A stretch of 42,438 bases of DNA from Neoaquamicrobium microcysteis (GTDB taxonomy: Bacteria; Pseudomonadota; Alphaproteobacteria; Rhizobiales; Rhizobiaceae), in NCBI RefSeq assembly GCF_008180155.1, contig NZ_VSZS01000050.1:1-42438 (forward strand), written 5' to 3'. Shown here one piece after another: positions 25,341 to 32,940 of the stretch. The notes beneath the pieces were generated by a model. It did not search any database, was not told the origin of the DNA, and saw only the letters and a list, made by a program, of their open reading frames with translations. Position 1 is the first letter of the stretch; each line of letters starts with the position of its first letter. Position numbers and translations under genes: made by a program.

Positions 25341-25642
25341 TTATCCATTTCGTCTGGCTACTTTTTGAGCTTCAGTCCACTTGGCTGGGGGGTACTCTTT
25401 GATTTCAACTGTACCGCCGGCGAGCGCGATTGTAACGACGTCGCGATCCTTTGTGACGTAAAAGGAGCAGTCGGCGACCAGACGAAGTTCATCGTCGACG
25501 AGTTCCGCAGCGAGAATGTCGGCAGAGAAACTCTCATGCAGACGCTCCCCTGCGCCACCAAGGAATCGAAGCTGCCTGCGATAGACCGCGACATCGAGGA
25601 GGTACTCCGTCCGGTCCTTGCGTCGGTCCGGGTCGTCGCTGT
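25341..25642 (-). pseudogene. 3' fragment of an unknown gene cut by a transposon
   Basis: The minus-strand frame is open from the transposon border (25643) to TAA at 25341, giving about 100 residues with protein-like composition (YLLDVAVYRRQLRFLGG, ELVDDELRLVADCSFYVTK, DVVTIALAGGTVEIKEYPP). The 5' part has been removed by the element at 25643-26941, whose far side joins an unrelated helicase gene. I do not recognise the family. It is directly upstream of and probably cotranscribed with the 176-aa gene. Confidence 0.5.
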
Positions 25643-25743
25643 TGTCGATTTACACTTCAATCTTGGACTCGGGCGTTTTTGGCAATAATGTTACACTCCA
25701 ATTCAGACTCAGGACGAGTGAGTCTCAATTGAAGTGTAAGGGT
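25643..25743. repeat. 101-bp exact direct repeat, copy 1 (transposon tniB-side end)
   Basis: Bases 25643-25743 are identical to 42227-42327, same orientation. The stretch is the tniB-side end of the element and contains three copies of the short end repeat. Confidence 0.9.
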
Positions 25744-25751
25744 CTGGGCGG

Positions 25752-26354
25752 CTATGCGAAGGCTGCTTCCTTCTCCAAGGCTGGCCTCCAGGATTCAATG
25801 CTGTCGTCGGTGATGCGCTCGATACCATTCTGGATCGCCTCGATTGCGAGCTCGTTGAGTATCCCGAATACGCGAGCTGTGATGCCGTCACCGAGGCGAG
25901 AAAGGTGCCGTAGGCTTTGGCTTGACAAAGAGGATGGCAGCCTGAGCGGCAGGCTGCGCAGGATCGCCGTTACAAGTTCCTGGAACTCCTCATCTGCCTT
26001 CCATCTGGGCAGCACAAACTGATCCAGACGTCGGGCCAGTTGTGTGTCGCCGGCAATCGCATCACGCGCTTCCGATACGCCAAGGCAGACAAGCGACGCT
26101 TTGATCTCGTTGCTCAGATATCGCAGAAGCTGGAGGATCACCCGCTGTTCCCTCGGCGTGCCGGCGAGGAGGTTATGCACCTCGTCAAACACCAGAACAC
26201 GCACATTGTTGCTTTTCAGCAAGAGGACGGTTCGGATCTCGAGTTCCATGAGGGTCAGACGTTCGTTGATGCTGGCTCCCATGGCCATGAGCAACTGCCC
26301 GTAGATCCGGCGCTCTGTCGGACGTGATGTCAACGTAATCGCTAGCACCGGCAT
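25752..26354 (-). pseudogene. tniB: TniB-like ATP-binding transposition protein, N-terminally truncated
   Basis: About 200 residues of TniB remain: MPVLAITLTSRPTERRIYGQ, the Walker B VLVFDEVHNLLAG, then PREQRVILQLLRYLSNEIK, and the sensor/arginine region DTQLARRLDQFVLPRW. The Walker A region at the N-terminus has been lost in the deletion that joins it to the tniA start. The frame extends further upstream but in the wrong frame of tniA, so that extension is not real. TniB normally assists the TniA transposase in target selection; without Walker A it should not bind ATP. Confidence 0.75.
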
Positions 26355-26389
26355 GCTCTCCACGCCGGTGCTGGGGTTGATCGTCGGTG

Positions 26390-26790
26390 GATGATCGCGC
26401 TTGGACGGTGCTGCGGTGAGGAGGGGACAAACCTTCGGTGAGGCAGACTTCCCGTATACGTCGCAACAGCGCAGCAAGGCTTGGCTTCTCCTTTTTAAGC
26501 CAGAAGCCATCAACCTGCTCGGCAATGATGCGCTCGGTTCTCGGGTCGAGCCTGACAGCGCCTTCGTGAGTACCACGTTTCCTTGGTCGCAGACTTGATG
26601 TGCGTTGCGTCTTTCTGAACCGCGCAGCCAGCCGGAACAGCGTCGATCGCGGGATGCTAAACCTTTCGCGCGCAGCCGCAACAACCTCAGCGGTTACTTG
26701 CCCGCCTGTACGGCGAAGCAGATATCGAAGGAACTCTTCCGGGTTGTCATCTTGATCGGGGTTATCCGAGGATGAGATCATACCCGACAC
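26390..26790 (-). pseudogene. tniA: TniA-like transposase, N-terminal DNA-binding part only
   Basis: From ATG 26790 about 132 residues resemble the N-terminus of TniA/Mu-type transposases. They include helix-turn-helix segments (AAARERFSIPRSTLFRLAARF) and the LAALLRRIREVCLTEGLSPPHRSTVQ region. Similarity stops at about 26395, and the DDE (rve) catalytic core is missing. The remaining residues of the open frame are tniB sequence read out of frame. Such a fragment might still bind the element ends. Confidence 0.7.
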
Positions 26791-26941
26791 TACGGTCGAT
26801 AGACCGGTCGATCAATCTCAATTTGAGTGTAACAAATGCCCGCCAGAGTCTCATTTGAAGCATAAGGCGTTACACTTCAGTCTCACGCAAACCGTTGAAA
26901 ACACTCAATGCGTGAGTCCCAGCTTCAAACGTAAATTGACA

Positions 26942-28774
26942 CTCGCTTCATCGAAGCGAAGAACCCGGGCAGGGCGCTTGTGCTGGCGTCGGGAACCCCG
27001 ATCACCAACACGCTCGGCGAAATGTTCTCGGTCCAGCGGCTGATGGATCACGCGGCCCTGATGGAACGCGGCCTGCACGTTCGACGCCTGGGCCTCGACC
27101 TTCGGTGACACCACGACCGAGCTCGAGCTTCAGCCATCCGGCAAATACAAGCCGGTCTCGCGTTTCGCCAGCTTCGTCAACGTGCCGGAGCTGATCGCGA
27201 TGTTCCGCTCCTTCGCGGATGTCGTTATGCCCGAGGATCTGCGCCAGTATGTGAAAGTGCCGGCGATTTCGACGGGTAAGCGCCAGATCGTCACCTCGAA
27301 GCCGAGCTCGGCGTTCAAGCGCTACCAGCTGGTGCTCGATGCGCGCATCAAGGCCATCGAGGAGCGCGAACGGCCTCCGGAACCGGGCGACGACATCCTG
27401 CTCTCGGTCATCACCGATGGCCGCCACGCGGCGATCGACCTGCGCCTGGTCGATGCCGACAATGACAACGAGCCGGACAACAAGCTCAACAATCTCATCT
27501 CGAACGCCTATCGCATCTGGCGGGAGACCGGTGGCAACAGCTACGTCCGGCCCGACGGCAAGCGGTTCGAGCTGCCCGGCGCCGCCCAAATGATCTTCTC
27601 CGATCTCGGCACGATAAACGTCGAGAAGACGCGAGGCTTCTCGGCCTATCGTTGGATTCGCGACGAGCTGATCCGTTTGGGCGTTCCAGCCTCCGAGATC
27701 GCCTTCATGCAGGACTACAAAAAGACCGAGGCCAAGCAGCGTCTGTTCGGCGACGTCCGCGCCGGCAAGGTCCGCTTTCTTCTCGGCAGCTCCGAGACCA
27801 TGGGCACCGGCGTCAACGCCCAGCTTCGCCTCAAGGCGCTGCACCATCTCGACGTGCCCTGGCTTCCATCCCAGATTGAGCAGCGCGAAGGCCGTATCGT
27901 GCGGCAGGGAAACCAGCACGACGTGGTCGATCTTTTCGCATACGCCACCGAGGGCAGCCTCGACGCCACCATGTGGCAGAACAACGAGCGCAAGGCCCGC
28001 TTCATCGCAGCAGCCCTGTCCGGCGACACTTCGATCCGGCGGCTGGAAGATATGGGCGAGGGGCAGGCGAACCAGTTCGCCATGGCGAAGGCAATCGCGA
28101 GTGGCGACCAACGCCTGATGCAGAAAGCGGGGCTGGAAGCCGACATCGCACGCCTCGAACGATTGCGCGCGGCCCATATCGACGATCAGCACGCCGTGCG
28201 GCGCAGCATCCGTGATGCCGAGCGCGATATCGAGCATTCCACCCGCCGTATTGCCGAAATCGGGCAGGATATCGCGCGGCTGGTTCCGACATCCGACGAA
28301 GCCTTCGCGATGACGGTCGCGGGCAAATCCTACGTCGACCGCAAGGAGGCCGGCCGCGCTCTGCTCAAGGAGATCCTCACCCTCGTGCAACTCCAGCAGG
28401 AGGGTGAGACGGTCATCGCGTCGATCGGCGGCTTCGAGCTTGAATTCTCGGGCCAGCGCTTTCGGAAGGATAGCTATCACTATGGCACCGTCCTCAAGCG
28501 CACCGAGGCAGATGTCGAGATCGACCTGCCGATCACGGTGACGCCGCTCGGCGCGATCTCCCGTCTCGAGCACGCGCTGTCCGGATTCGAGCATGAGCAG
28601 GAGCGCTATCGCCAGCGCCTCGCCGATGCGCGCCGCCGGCTGACCTCCTATCAATCCCGCGGCGATGGTGACGAATTCGCTTTCGCCGGCGAGCTTGCTG
28701 AAAAGCGCAGGCAGCTCAACGAGATCGAAAAGGCGCTTGCCGATGCCGGTTCTGAGGGCAAACAGGCGGCTTGA
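26942..28774 (+). pseudogene. Plasmid-type SNF2/DEAD helicase (methylase-helicase), C-terminal part, frameshifted
   Basis: The sequence right of the transposon encodes the C-terminal third of a very large helicase found on alphaproteobacterial plasmids, often with an N-terminal adenine methylase. Visible motifs are ASGTPITNTLGEMFSVQRLMD (about 26980-27045), FLLGSSETMGTGVNAQL (27777-27830) and the motif VI region PSQIEQREGRIVRQGNQH (27868-27920). A coiled-coil C-terminus with ARLERLRAAHI and SGFEHEQERYRQRLADARRR follows. The first segment is in a different frame from the rest; one base too many near 27080 (CACGTTCGAC) explains this. An in-frame start for the remainder would be 27182. The 5' part was removed by the transposon, so it is non-functional. 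Confidence 0.8.
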
Positions 28775-28809
28775 ATATCCCGATGGCGGGGAGACAGAGA
28801 ACCGGACGC

Positions 28810-28838
28810 TTGCACAAAATCTGAATTTTCTGTATTAT
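28810..28838 (+). promoter_or_regulatory. Candidate sigma-70 promoter of the toxin-antitoxin pair
   Basis: TTGCAC (28810-28815) and TATTAT (28833-28838) are spaced by exactly 17 nt, in an AT-rich patch directly upstream of the antitoxin ATG (28866). The adjacent sequence CTGTATTATCCGATTAAGACAG is a loose dyad (CTGT...ACAG) that could be the autoregulatory site. Confidence 0.65.
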
Positions 28839-28865
28839 CCGATTAAGACAGAAAGGGCTTGAGCC

Positions 28866-29126
28866 ATGGATACCGTCACCACCGTCGAATTCATGCGCCA
28901 TTTCGGGCGCTATCATGATGAGGCCAAGAAGCGGCCTATTACGCTCACCAAGCATGGCCGCCCCTCGGTCGTCGTCATGCCGGTAGAGCTTTATGAGAAG
29001 CTGAAGGGCCACGCCGATCCGCGCCGCGCCTATAAGGCCGGCGAAATGCCCGATGATCTAGCTGCCATGTTCCTGGAGCAGTTGGACAAGGATTCCGCTG
29101 AATACCAAGCCTCGACCGATGAGTGA
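28866..29126 (+). CDS. Type II antitoxin, Phd/YefM family
   Basis: This 86-aa protein has the Phd/YefM N-terminal DNA-binding fold: TVEFMRHFGRYHDEAKKRPI, then TLTKHGRPSVVVMPVELYEKL. The flexible acidic C-terminal tail (MPDDLAAMFLEQLDKDSAEY) would neutralise the toxin. AAAGGG lies just upstream of ATG 28866. It overlaps the toxin gene by 8 nt, the usual arrangement for coupled translation. It is expected to repress its own promoter alone and with the toxin. Intact. Confidence 0.88.
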   Translation: MDTVTTVEFMRHFGRYHDEAKKRPITLTKHGRPSVVVMPVELYEKLKGHADPRRAYKAGEMPDDLAAMFLEQLDKDSAEYQASTDE

Positions 29127-29541
29127 CGGGTTCCGGCGCGGAGACATCGTCTCCTACCCCTATCTCTGGCGCTGGCAGGTCGACGAGAACCCGGATCGGG
29201 AGCATGGCGAGAAAGACCGCCCCGTCTGCATGATCCTGACCATCGTCGACAAGCAGGGGCTAACGCACTTGCTGTTGTTGCCGATTTCGTCAAAGCCGCC
29301 TTTCGACGGGCAGCAGGCAATCGAAATCCCTCCATTGGAGTTGCGCCGGGCGAAACTGACAGGACACGCGCGCGGCTGGATCACCATCAGCGAGTGCAAC
29401 TACGACGTCCTTGAGCGGTCCTATTACCTGGACCAGAGTCAGGCTCCGATTGGCCGGTTCAGTGATGCCTTCCTTGAAACGATCCGGAAAGCCTTTGCAC
29501 CGTTTCTGGCGACCGGATCGGCGCGGATCAATCGCACCTGA
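29119..29541 (+). CDS. PemK/MazF-like plasmid-maintenance toxin
   Basis: This 140-aa protein overlaps the antitoxin gene. Its N-terminus (FRRGDIVSYPYLWRWQVDEN, then KDRPVCMILTIV) and core (LLLLPISSKPP, IEIPPLELRRAKLTG, WITISECNYDVLERSYYLD) resemble PemK/MazF-type growth inhibitors with an extended Trp-rich N-terminal loop. RGD and the RPVC strand correspond to the usual MazF fold positions. The predicted activity is mRNA cleavage, by family. It appears intact. The Phd antitoxin combined with a PemK-like toxin is a mixed pairing. Confidence 0.75.
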   Translation: MSDGFRRGDIVSYPYLWRWQVDENPDREHGEKDRPVCMILTIVDKQGLTHLLLLPISSKPPFDGQQAIEIPPLELRRAKLTGHARGWITISECNYDVLERSYYLDQSQAPIGRFSDAFLETIRKAFAPFLATGSARINRT

Positions 29542-29558
29542 CCCCTCAAAATCGGACT

Positions 29559-29996
29559 ATGCGGCTCATGGTGGCATTCTTGAAATTCTCAATTGTGCTC
29601 CCGATCATCGGATTGGGAGCGGCTTTCGCTGTAGTTCCGTCGAACGCGGCCGATCTGGTTTTGCCCATCACCTTCGATCAGCGTTCGACACCTATGGTCA
29701 GCCTGGAAATCGATGGGATGTCGTATGAGCTGCGGCTTGACACCGGATCAGAGGAAGGGTTGCACCTGCGCCGCGATTTGCTGGACCGAATTGAAGGCGT
29801 CCGCTTCACTGGCGAAATGCAACGATCCAGCGACATGGCTGGCAATGTTCAGGAAAACGCCCGCTTCGTGATTGATGAGCTTTCGGTGGGCGGGCGCATT
29901 TTTCGGGATATTCGCGGTGTCGAATTTTCTCCATGGGGGGCCACGAGCGTAGGAGATGGGCATCACAGTTTCGTTGTTCCACTCGACGACACGTAG
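29559..29996 (+). pseudogene. Secreted aspartyl-protease-like (retropepsin-fold) protein, C-terminally truncated
   Basis: This 145-residue reading has a signal peptide (about 1-31, ending SNAAD) and one retropepsin-like half: the active-site motif LDTGS with D61, then LSVGGRIFRDIRGVEF, a pattern typical of periplasmic aspartyl-protease-like proteins. Similarity stops at GATSVGDG (about residue 133). The final dozen residues are unrelated, and the usual downstream segment containing the GLDFF-type motif is absent. It is therefore probably a truncated gene whose 3' end was replaced by foreign DNA at about 29960. ATG 29559 has only a weak ribosome-binding site. Confidence 0.6.
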
Positions 29997-30124
29997 GCGC
30001 ACAAACTACGATCAGCCACGATTGGAATCGGCCCCGTCCGGCCTTCGGTGCAGGGCCTCTGATTTCTAGCTTTCTGGAACCCTTGTTCGCGCGCCATGAA
30101 TATGGCGACATGAGCAAAATAAGT

Positions 30125-30163
30125 ATGTCAACTTTGTGCCATTTCAGATGTCAACGCCGTGCC
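30125..30163. repeat. Two 16-bp direct repeats, possible IS21-type element end
   Basis: ATGTCAACTTTGTGCC (30125-30140) and ATGTCAACGCCGTGCC (30148-30163) repeat with a 23-bp period. IS21-family elements carry such multiple TGTCAA-containing repeats at their ends. There is no istA or istB gene here, so at most a remnant end is present. The rest of the 29997-30229 gap shows nothing recognisable. Confidence 0.4.
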
Positions 30164-30249
30164 CGACGAATCTCCAAAAGTGGGCACAAGCTGGCGCTAT
30201 CTGTATCTTCACTACGTCAGACACGCTTAGAGTCCGTGCCGAAAACTGA

Positions 30250-30810
30250 TCACGATTGGCGTGCGATGTGCCTGATGAGGATCATAACGGCTGCTACGTA
30301 GAGGAAGGCGGTGGCGGATTCGATGGTCGCGTCGGCATCCTTCCAGAGCCGGCGGTTGCGGCTGATCCAGGCGAGGAAGCGTTCGACCAACCAGCGCCTC
30401 GGCTGGACGGCAAAGCCGACCTGATCGGGCTTTCGCTTCAAGATCTCGATGGCGATTGAGCTGGCCTCGGCGACACGCGGCCCTTGATAGCCTGCATCGG
30501 CAAACACCTTGCTGATGAAGGGAAAAGGCCGCCGTGAGGCTTGCAACACCGGCCCTGCGTCATCACGGTTCTAGATGGCGGCGGAATGCGCAAACAGCAC
30601 CAGTGCCCGTCCGTGTCGACCGGCGCATGGTGCTTGTGACCCGTGAACTTCTTGCCCGAATCATAGCCCCGCGGCCCGCCGCTCTCGCAGGTCTTGACCG
30701 TATGGCCGTCGATGATCGAGGCCGTGTGCGAAGCCCCGCGTCCGCACCGCTCGCGGTCCAGGATCAGGAGCCGGTGGTTGATCTTCTTGAACGATGCCGG
30801 GATTCCAGGC
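30250..30810 (-). pseudogene. IS5-family transposase, C-terminal remnant with frameshift and stop
   Basis: On the minus strand the central and C-terminal parts of an IS427-type transposase are visible. Frame 1 gives ASHTASIIDGHTVKTCESGG, then PRGYDSGKKFTGHKHH. After a frameshift near 30610-30620 and a TAG stop at about 30571, frame 2 gives DDAGPVLQASRRPFPFISKV, FADAGYQGPRV and PRRWLVERFLAWISRNRRLWKD. The N-terminal domain is missing from about 30800. The likely element end is near 30226-30245 (GAGTCCGTGCCGAAAACTGA). It is not the missing half of the IS5 fragment at 22823, because the family subtype differs. Confidence 0.75.
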
Positions 30811-30839
30811 TTGACAAGAAAGGGGGCTGTTCCTAACGT
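30811..30839 (+). promoter_or_regulatory. Candidate promoter upstream of iclR
   Basis: A perfect TTGACA (30811-30816) is followed after 17 nt by TAACGT (30834-30839), a weak -10. It sits at the truncated edge of the IS5 remnant, so the -35 could have been brought in or left by the rearrangement. Confidence 0.45.
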
Positions 30840-30845
30840 AGATAA

Positions 30846-30874
30846 ATGGCACAGTGTTTCATTATATGGCACAG
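30846..30874 (+). promoter_or_regulatory. Direct repeat at the iclR start (candidate operator)
   Basis: ATGGCACAG occurs at 30846-30854 and again at 30866-30874, 20 bp apart (two helical turns), just downstream of the predicted promoter and overlapping the possible start codons of the regulator gene. This fits autoregulation but is inference. Confidence 0.35.
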
Positions 30875-31642
30875 ATGAGCAAATCGCTTGAAAAAGGTAT
30901 GGCCGTCCTTGAATTGCTGGATGAAACCCCGGCAGGGCTTGGCGTTCGCGAGATGGCTCGGCGGCTTGATATGCCAGCATCGAACGTCCAGCGGCTGGTG
31001 ACTACGTTCGAAAAGCTCTCCTATGTGGAGAAGATCGAAACCAGTCGGACATACCGCTTGAGCTTCAAGGCCTACTTCCTTGGACAGTCGGCCCTGCGGA
31101 GCGACCGATTGGCTATCGCCGCCAGCCCGGAAATCGAGCGGCTCGCCAGCGAGCATAATGTCTGCGGCTATCTGTCGGTGCGGCATCAGGATCGCGCGGT
31201 CTACGTGCAGGTCAACGAGACGCACGGGATCGTCTCCACACATATGGCTCCCGGTGCCAGCATCCCGCTGCACACGACCGCGATGGGCAAGATCCTGCTG
31301 TCCGCCTTGGGCGACGACGAGATACGCGGCCTGCTCGGGCCGGGTCCGCTTCTGGCGCTGACCTCGAAATCGGTGACGGACGTGGAGGTCCTGCTCGGCG
31401 ATATCCGTCAGGTGCGCGAGAAGGGGATGGCTTTTATCGTCGAAGAGAACATCTACGGCATCGCTTCGCTTGCGGCTCCGATCTTCAACTACACCGGGCG
31501 CATGGTCGCCGCACTGAGCGTGGCAATACCCACTTCATCGAAGGTCGATGAGGACTTTGAGCGGTTGTCCCGCGTCGTGGCGGGTGCCGCGCGGAGAATA
31601 TCCGTTGCGTGCGGCTATGAAGCCGGCGCGCAGGACCAATGA
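30866..31642 (+). CDS. IclR-family transcriptional regulator
   Basis: This protein of about 258 aa has an N-terminal winged helix (about 5-65: SLEKGMAVLELLDE, GLGVREMARRLDMPASNVQRLVTT) and a C-terminal IclR effector-binding domain (about 80-255: SVRHQDRAVYVQV, PGASIPLHTTAMGKILLSAL, GMAFIVEENIYGIASLAAPIF). Possible starts are GTG 30854, ATG 30866 and ATG 30875; ATG 30866 or 30875 best fits the domain start. It lies 34 bp upstream of the binding-protein gene on the same strand. It is the likely local regulator of the transport/hydantoinase operon, responding to a small organic effector in the IclR domain. Confidence 0.88.
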   Translation: MAQMSKSLEKGMAVLELLDETPAGLGVREMARRLDMPASNVQRLVTTFEKLSYVEKIETSRTYRLSFKAYFLGQSALRSDRLAIAASPEIERLASEHNVCGYLSVRHQDRAVYVQVNETHGIVSTHMAPGASIPLHTTAMGKILLSALGDDEIRGLLGPGPLLALTSKSVTDVEVLLGDIRQVREKGMAFIVEENIYGIASLAAPIFNYTGRMVAALSVAIPTSSKVDEDFERLSRVVAGAARRISVACGYEAGAQDQ

Positions 31643-31676
31643 ATGCAGTTTTAACCATAATCGAGAAGGAACACGC

Positions 31677-32784
31677 ATGCGTATGATAATGGGATGTATG
31701 ACGGCCGTGTCGCTGCTTGTCGGCGGCGCCGTCTCAGCGCAGGCCGAAACCGTGAAGGTCGGCCAGCTCTGCTTTCAGCGGGGCGATCGGTTTCCAGGGT
31801 CCTGACGCTCGCAAGGGCATCGAGCTGGCGATCAAGCAGCTCAAGGAAGGCGGTTCCGCCGTCGACTACGAGTTGGTCATTGCCGATGATGAATGCACGC
31901 CTGCCGGCGGTGCGTCCGCGTTCCGCAATCTGCTTGAGGTTCAGCAGGTCGATGTCATCTTGGGTTCGGGCTGTTCCGGCGCGACGCTGGGCGGCATGCC
32001 CGCATTGCTGGAGGGCGCGGAGGTGTCGGCGATCACCTACGGTTCGACCAACCCGAAGATCACCTCTGCCGGCAATCCGTTCATGTGGCGCATGAACCTG
32101 AACGACGCCACCATCGCCAAGTCGTTCTCCCAGTACATCCTCGATGACGGGGTGAAATCGGTCCATATCCTGTCGGTCAACAACGATTTCGGGCGCGGCG
32201 CGGCTGACGTCTATCAGAAGTCGCTTCCCGAACTGGACGTCGAGGTCAAGGGTTCCGACTTCTTCACGACGGGAACCGCGGATCTGCGCAGCATGATGTC
32301 CAAGATTGCGCAGGGCAAGCCCGACGCCATCTTGTTCTTCGGCGAGCCGCCAGATTGCGCGCTCCTCGTCCGCCAGAAGCGCGAGTTGAACATTGACGTG
32401 AAGCTGTTCTCGCGTGGCGGTTGCTACACCGACGAAGCTCTGCACCTGATGGGCGATCCGAAGCTCGGCAACGGGCTGACGGAGGCTGCATACTGGGCGC
32501 GAACCCCCGAGCAGCCGATGGTCGAGGCGTTCAAGGCCACCTATGGCGACTACCCTGCCTACAACGCCGCGCTCGCCTACTACGCGATGCTGACCGTCAA
32601 CGAGGCGGTCAAGGCCGGCGGCGCAAGCCGTGAAGGTATCAACAAGGGGCTGGCTGAGGTCGACGCGGTGCTCGATATCGGACCGATCAAGTTCGACGAG
32701 ACTCGCCAGGCCTATCCGAACCTCTTCCTGGTGAGGATCGACGACGGCGAGAGCAAGGTACTCAAGACCGTCACCACACACTGA
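31677..32784 (+). pseudogene. Liv-type ABC transporter substrate-binding protein, frameshifted near the N-terminus
   Basis: The gene starts at ATG 31677 (ribosome-binding site GAGAAGGA) with a clear signal peptide (MRMIMGCMTAVSLLVGGAVS, then AQA). It reads into the mature start ETVKVGQL, then shifts frame in the CAGCTCTGCTTTC stretch (31768-31780) and would end at 31805. The other frame continues at once with SAFSGAIGFQGPDARKGIEL and the complete Peripla_BP_6 protein to 32784 (DDECTPAGGASAFRNLLEV, GSGCSGATLGGMPALLEG, VNNDFGRGAADVYQKSLPEL). Loss of two bases from a CT repeat would explain it. Either the gene is inactivated, slippage occurs, or the base call is wrong. The role would be periplasmic capture of the operon's substrate. 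Confidence 0.85.
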
Positions 32785-32792
32785 TGCCAGTC

Positions 32793-32826
32793 GACTACCG
32801 GCCGGGATGATGCCCGGCTGGTAGTC
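32793..32826 (+). terminator. Strong intercistronic hairpin after the binding-protein gene
   Basis: GACTACCGGCCGGG (32793-32806) pairs with CCCGGCTGGTAGTC (32813-32826): 14 bp including one G-T pair, with a 6-nt loop. There is no T-run. Such hairpins between a binding-protein gene and its permease genes usually stabilise the upstream mRNA or partly stop transcription. The rest of 32827-32940 shows no gene. Confidence 0.7.
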
Positions 32827-32940
32827 AGATTGTCTTTCGCTTGCAGTTTGCACGAAATGCGTTGGGCCGTGGCTGTTGTCGCGACCGTCCGGCCCCTAAC
32901 GCGTGCGCTTTCCCGGCAATGATTTTCACGTGGAGATCAA

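Larger units (their letters stand above)
25643..26941 (-). mobile_element. Internally deleted TniA/TniB transposon (about 1.3 kb)
   Basis: Both outer ends read TGTC-GATTTAC or TGTC-AATTTAC inward (25643 and, on the complement, 26941). Each end carries several copies of a roughly 20-bp repeat of the type TTACACTTCAATTGAGAC: at 25650-25670, 25691-25710 and, inverted, 25720-25739 on the tniB side; at about 26814-26832, 26846-26865, 26870-26888 and 26910-26936 on the tniA side. Between them remain the start of tniA and the end of tniB, so the element cannot move by itself. Flanking pentamers (GCTGT and CTCGC) do not match, so no target duplication remains. Confidence 0.75.

Noticed and set aside
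25638-26946. Target-site duplication of the deleted TniA/TniB element
   Set aside because: The flanking 5-mers (GCTGT and CTCGC) differ and the flanking genes are unrelated, so this is not a simple insertion.
27002-28654. Open frame of 550 codons on the minus strand opposite the helicase remnant
   Set aside because: It is the antisense shadow of a high-GC coding strand; the plus strand has clear helicase motifs and the minus reading resembles no protein family.
22823-30810. The two IS5 fragments as halves of one split transposase
   Set aside because: The N-terminal fragment at 22823 and the C-terminal fragment at 30250 differ in family subtype, and they are 7 kb apart with different junctions.
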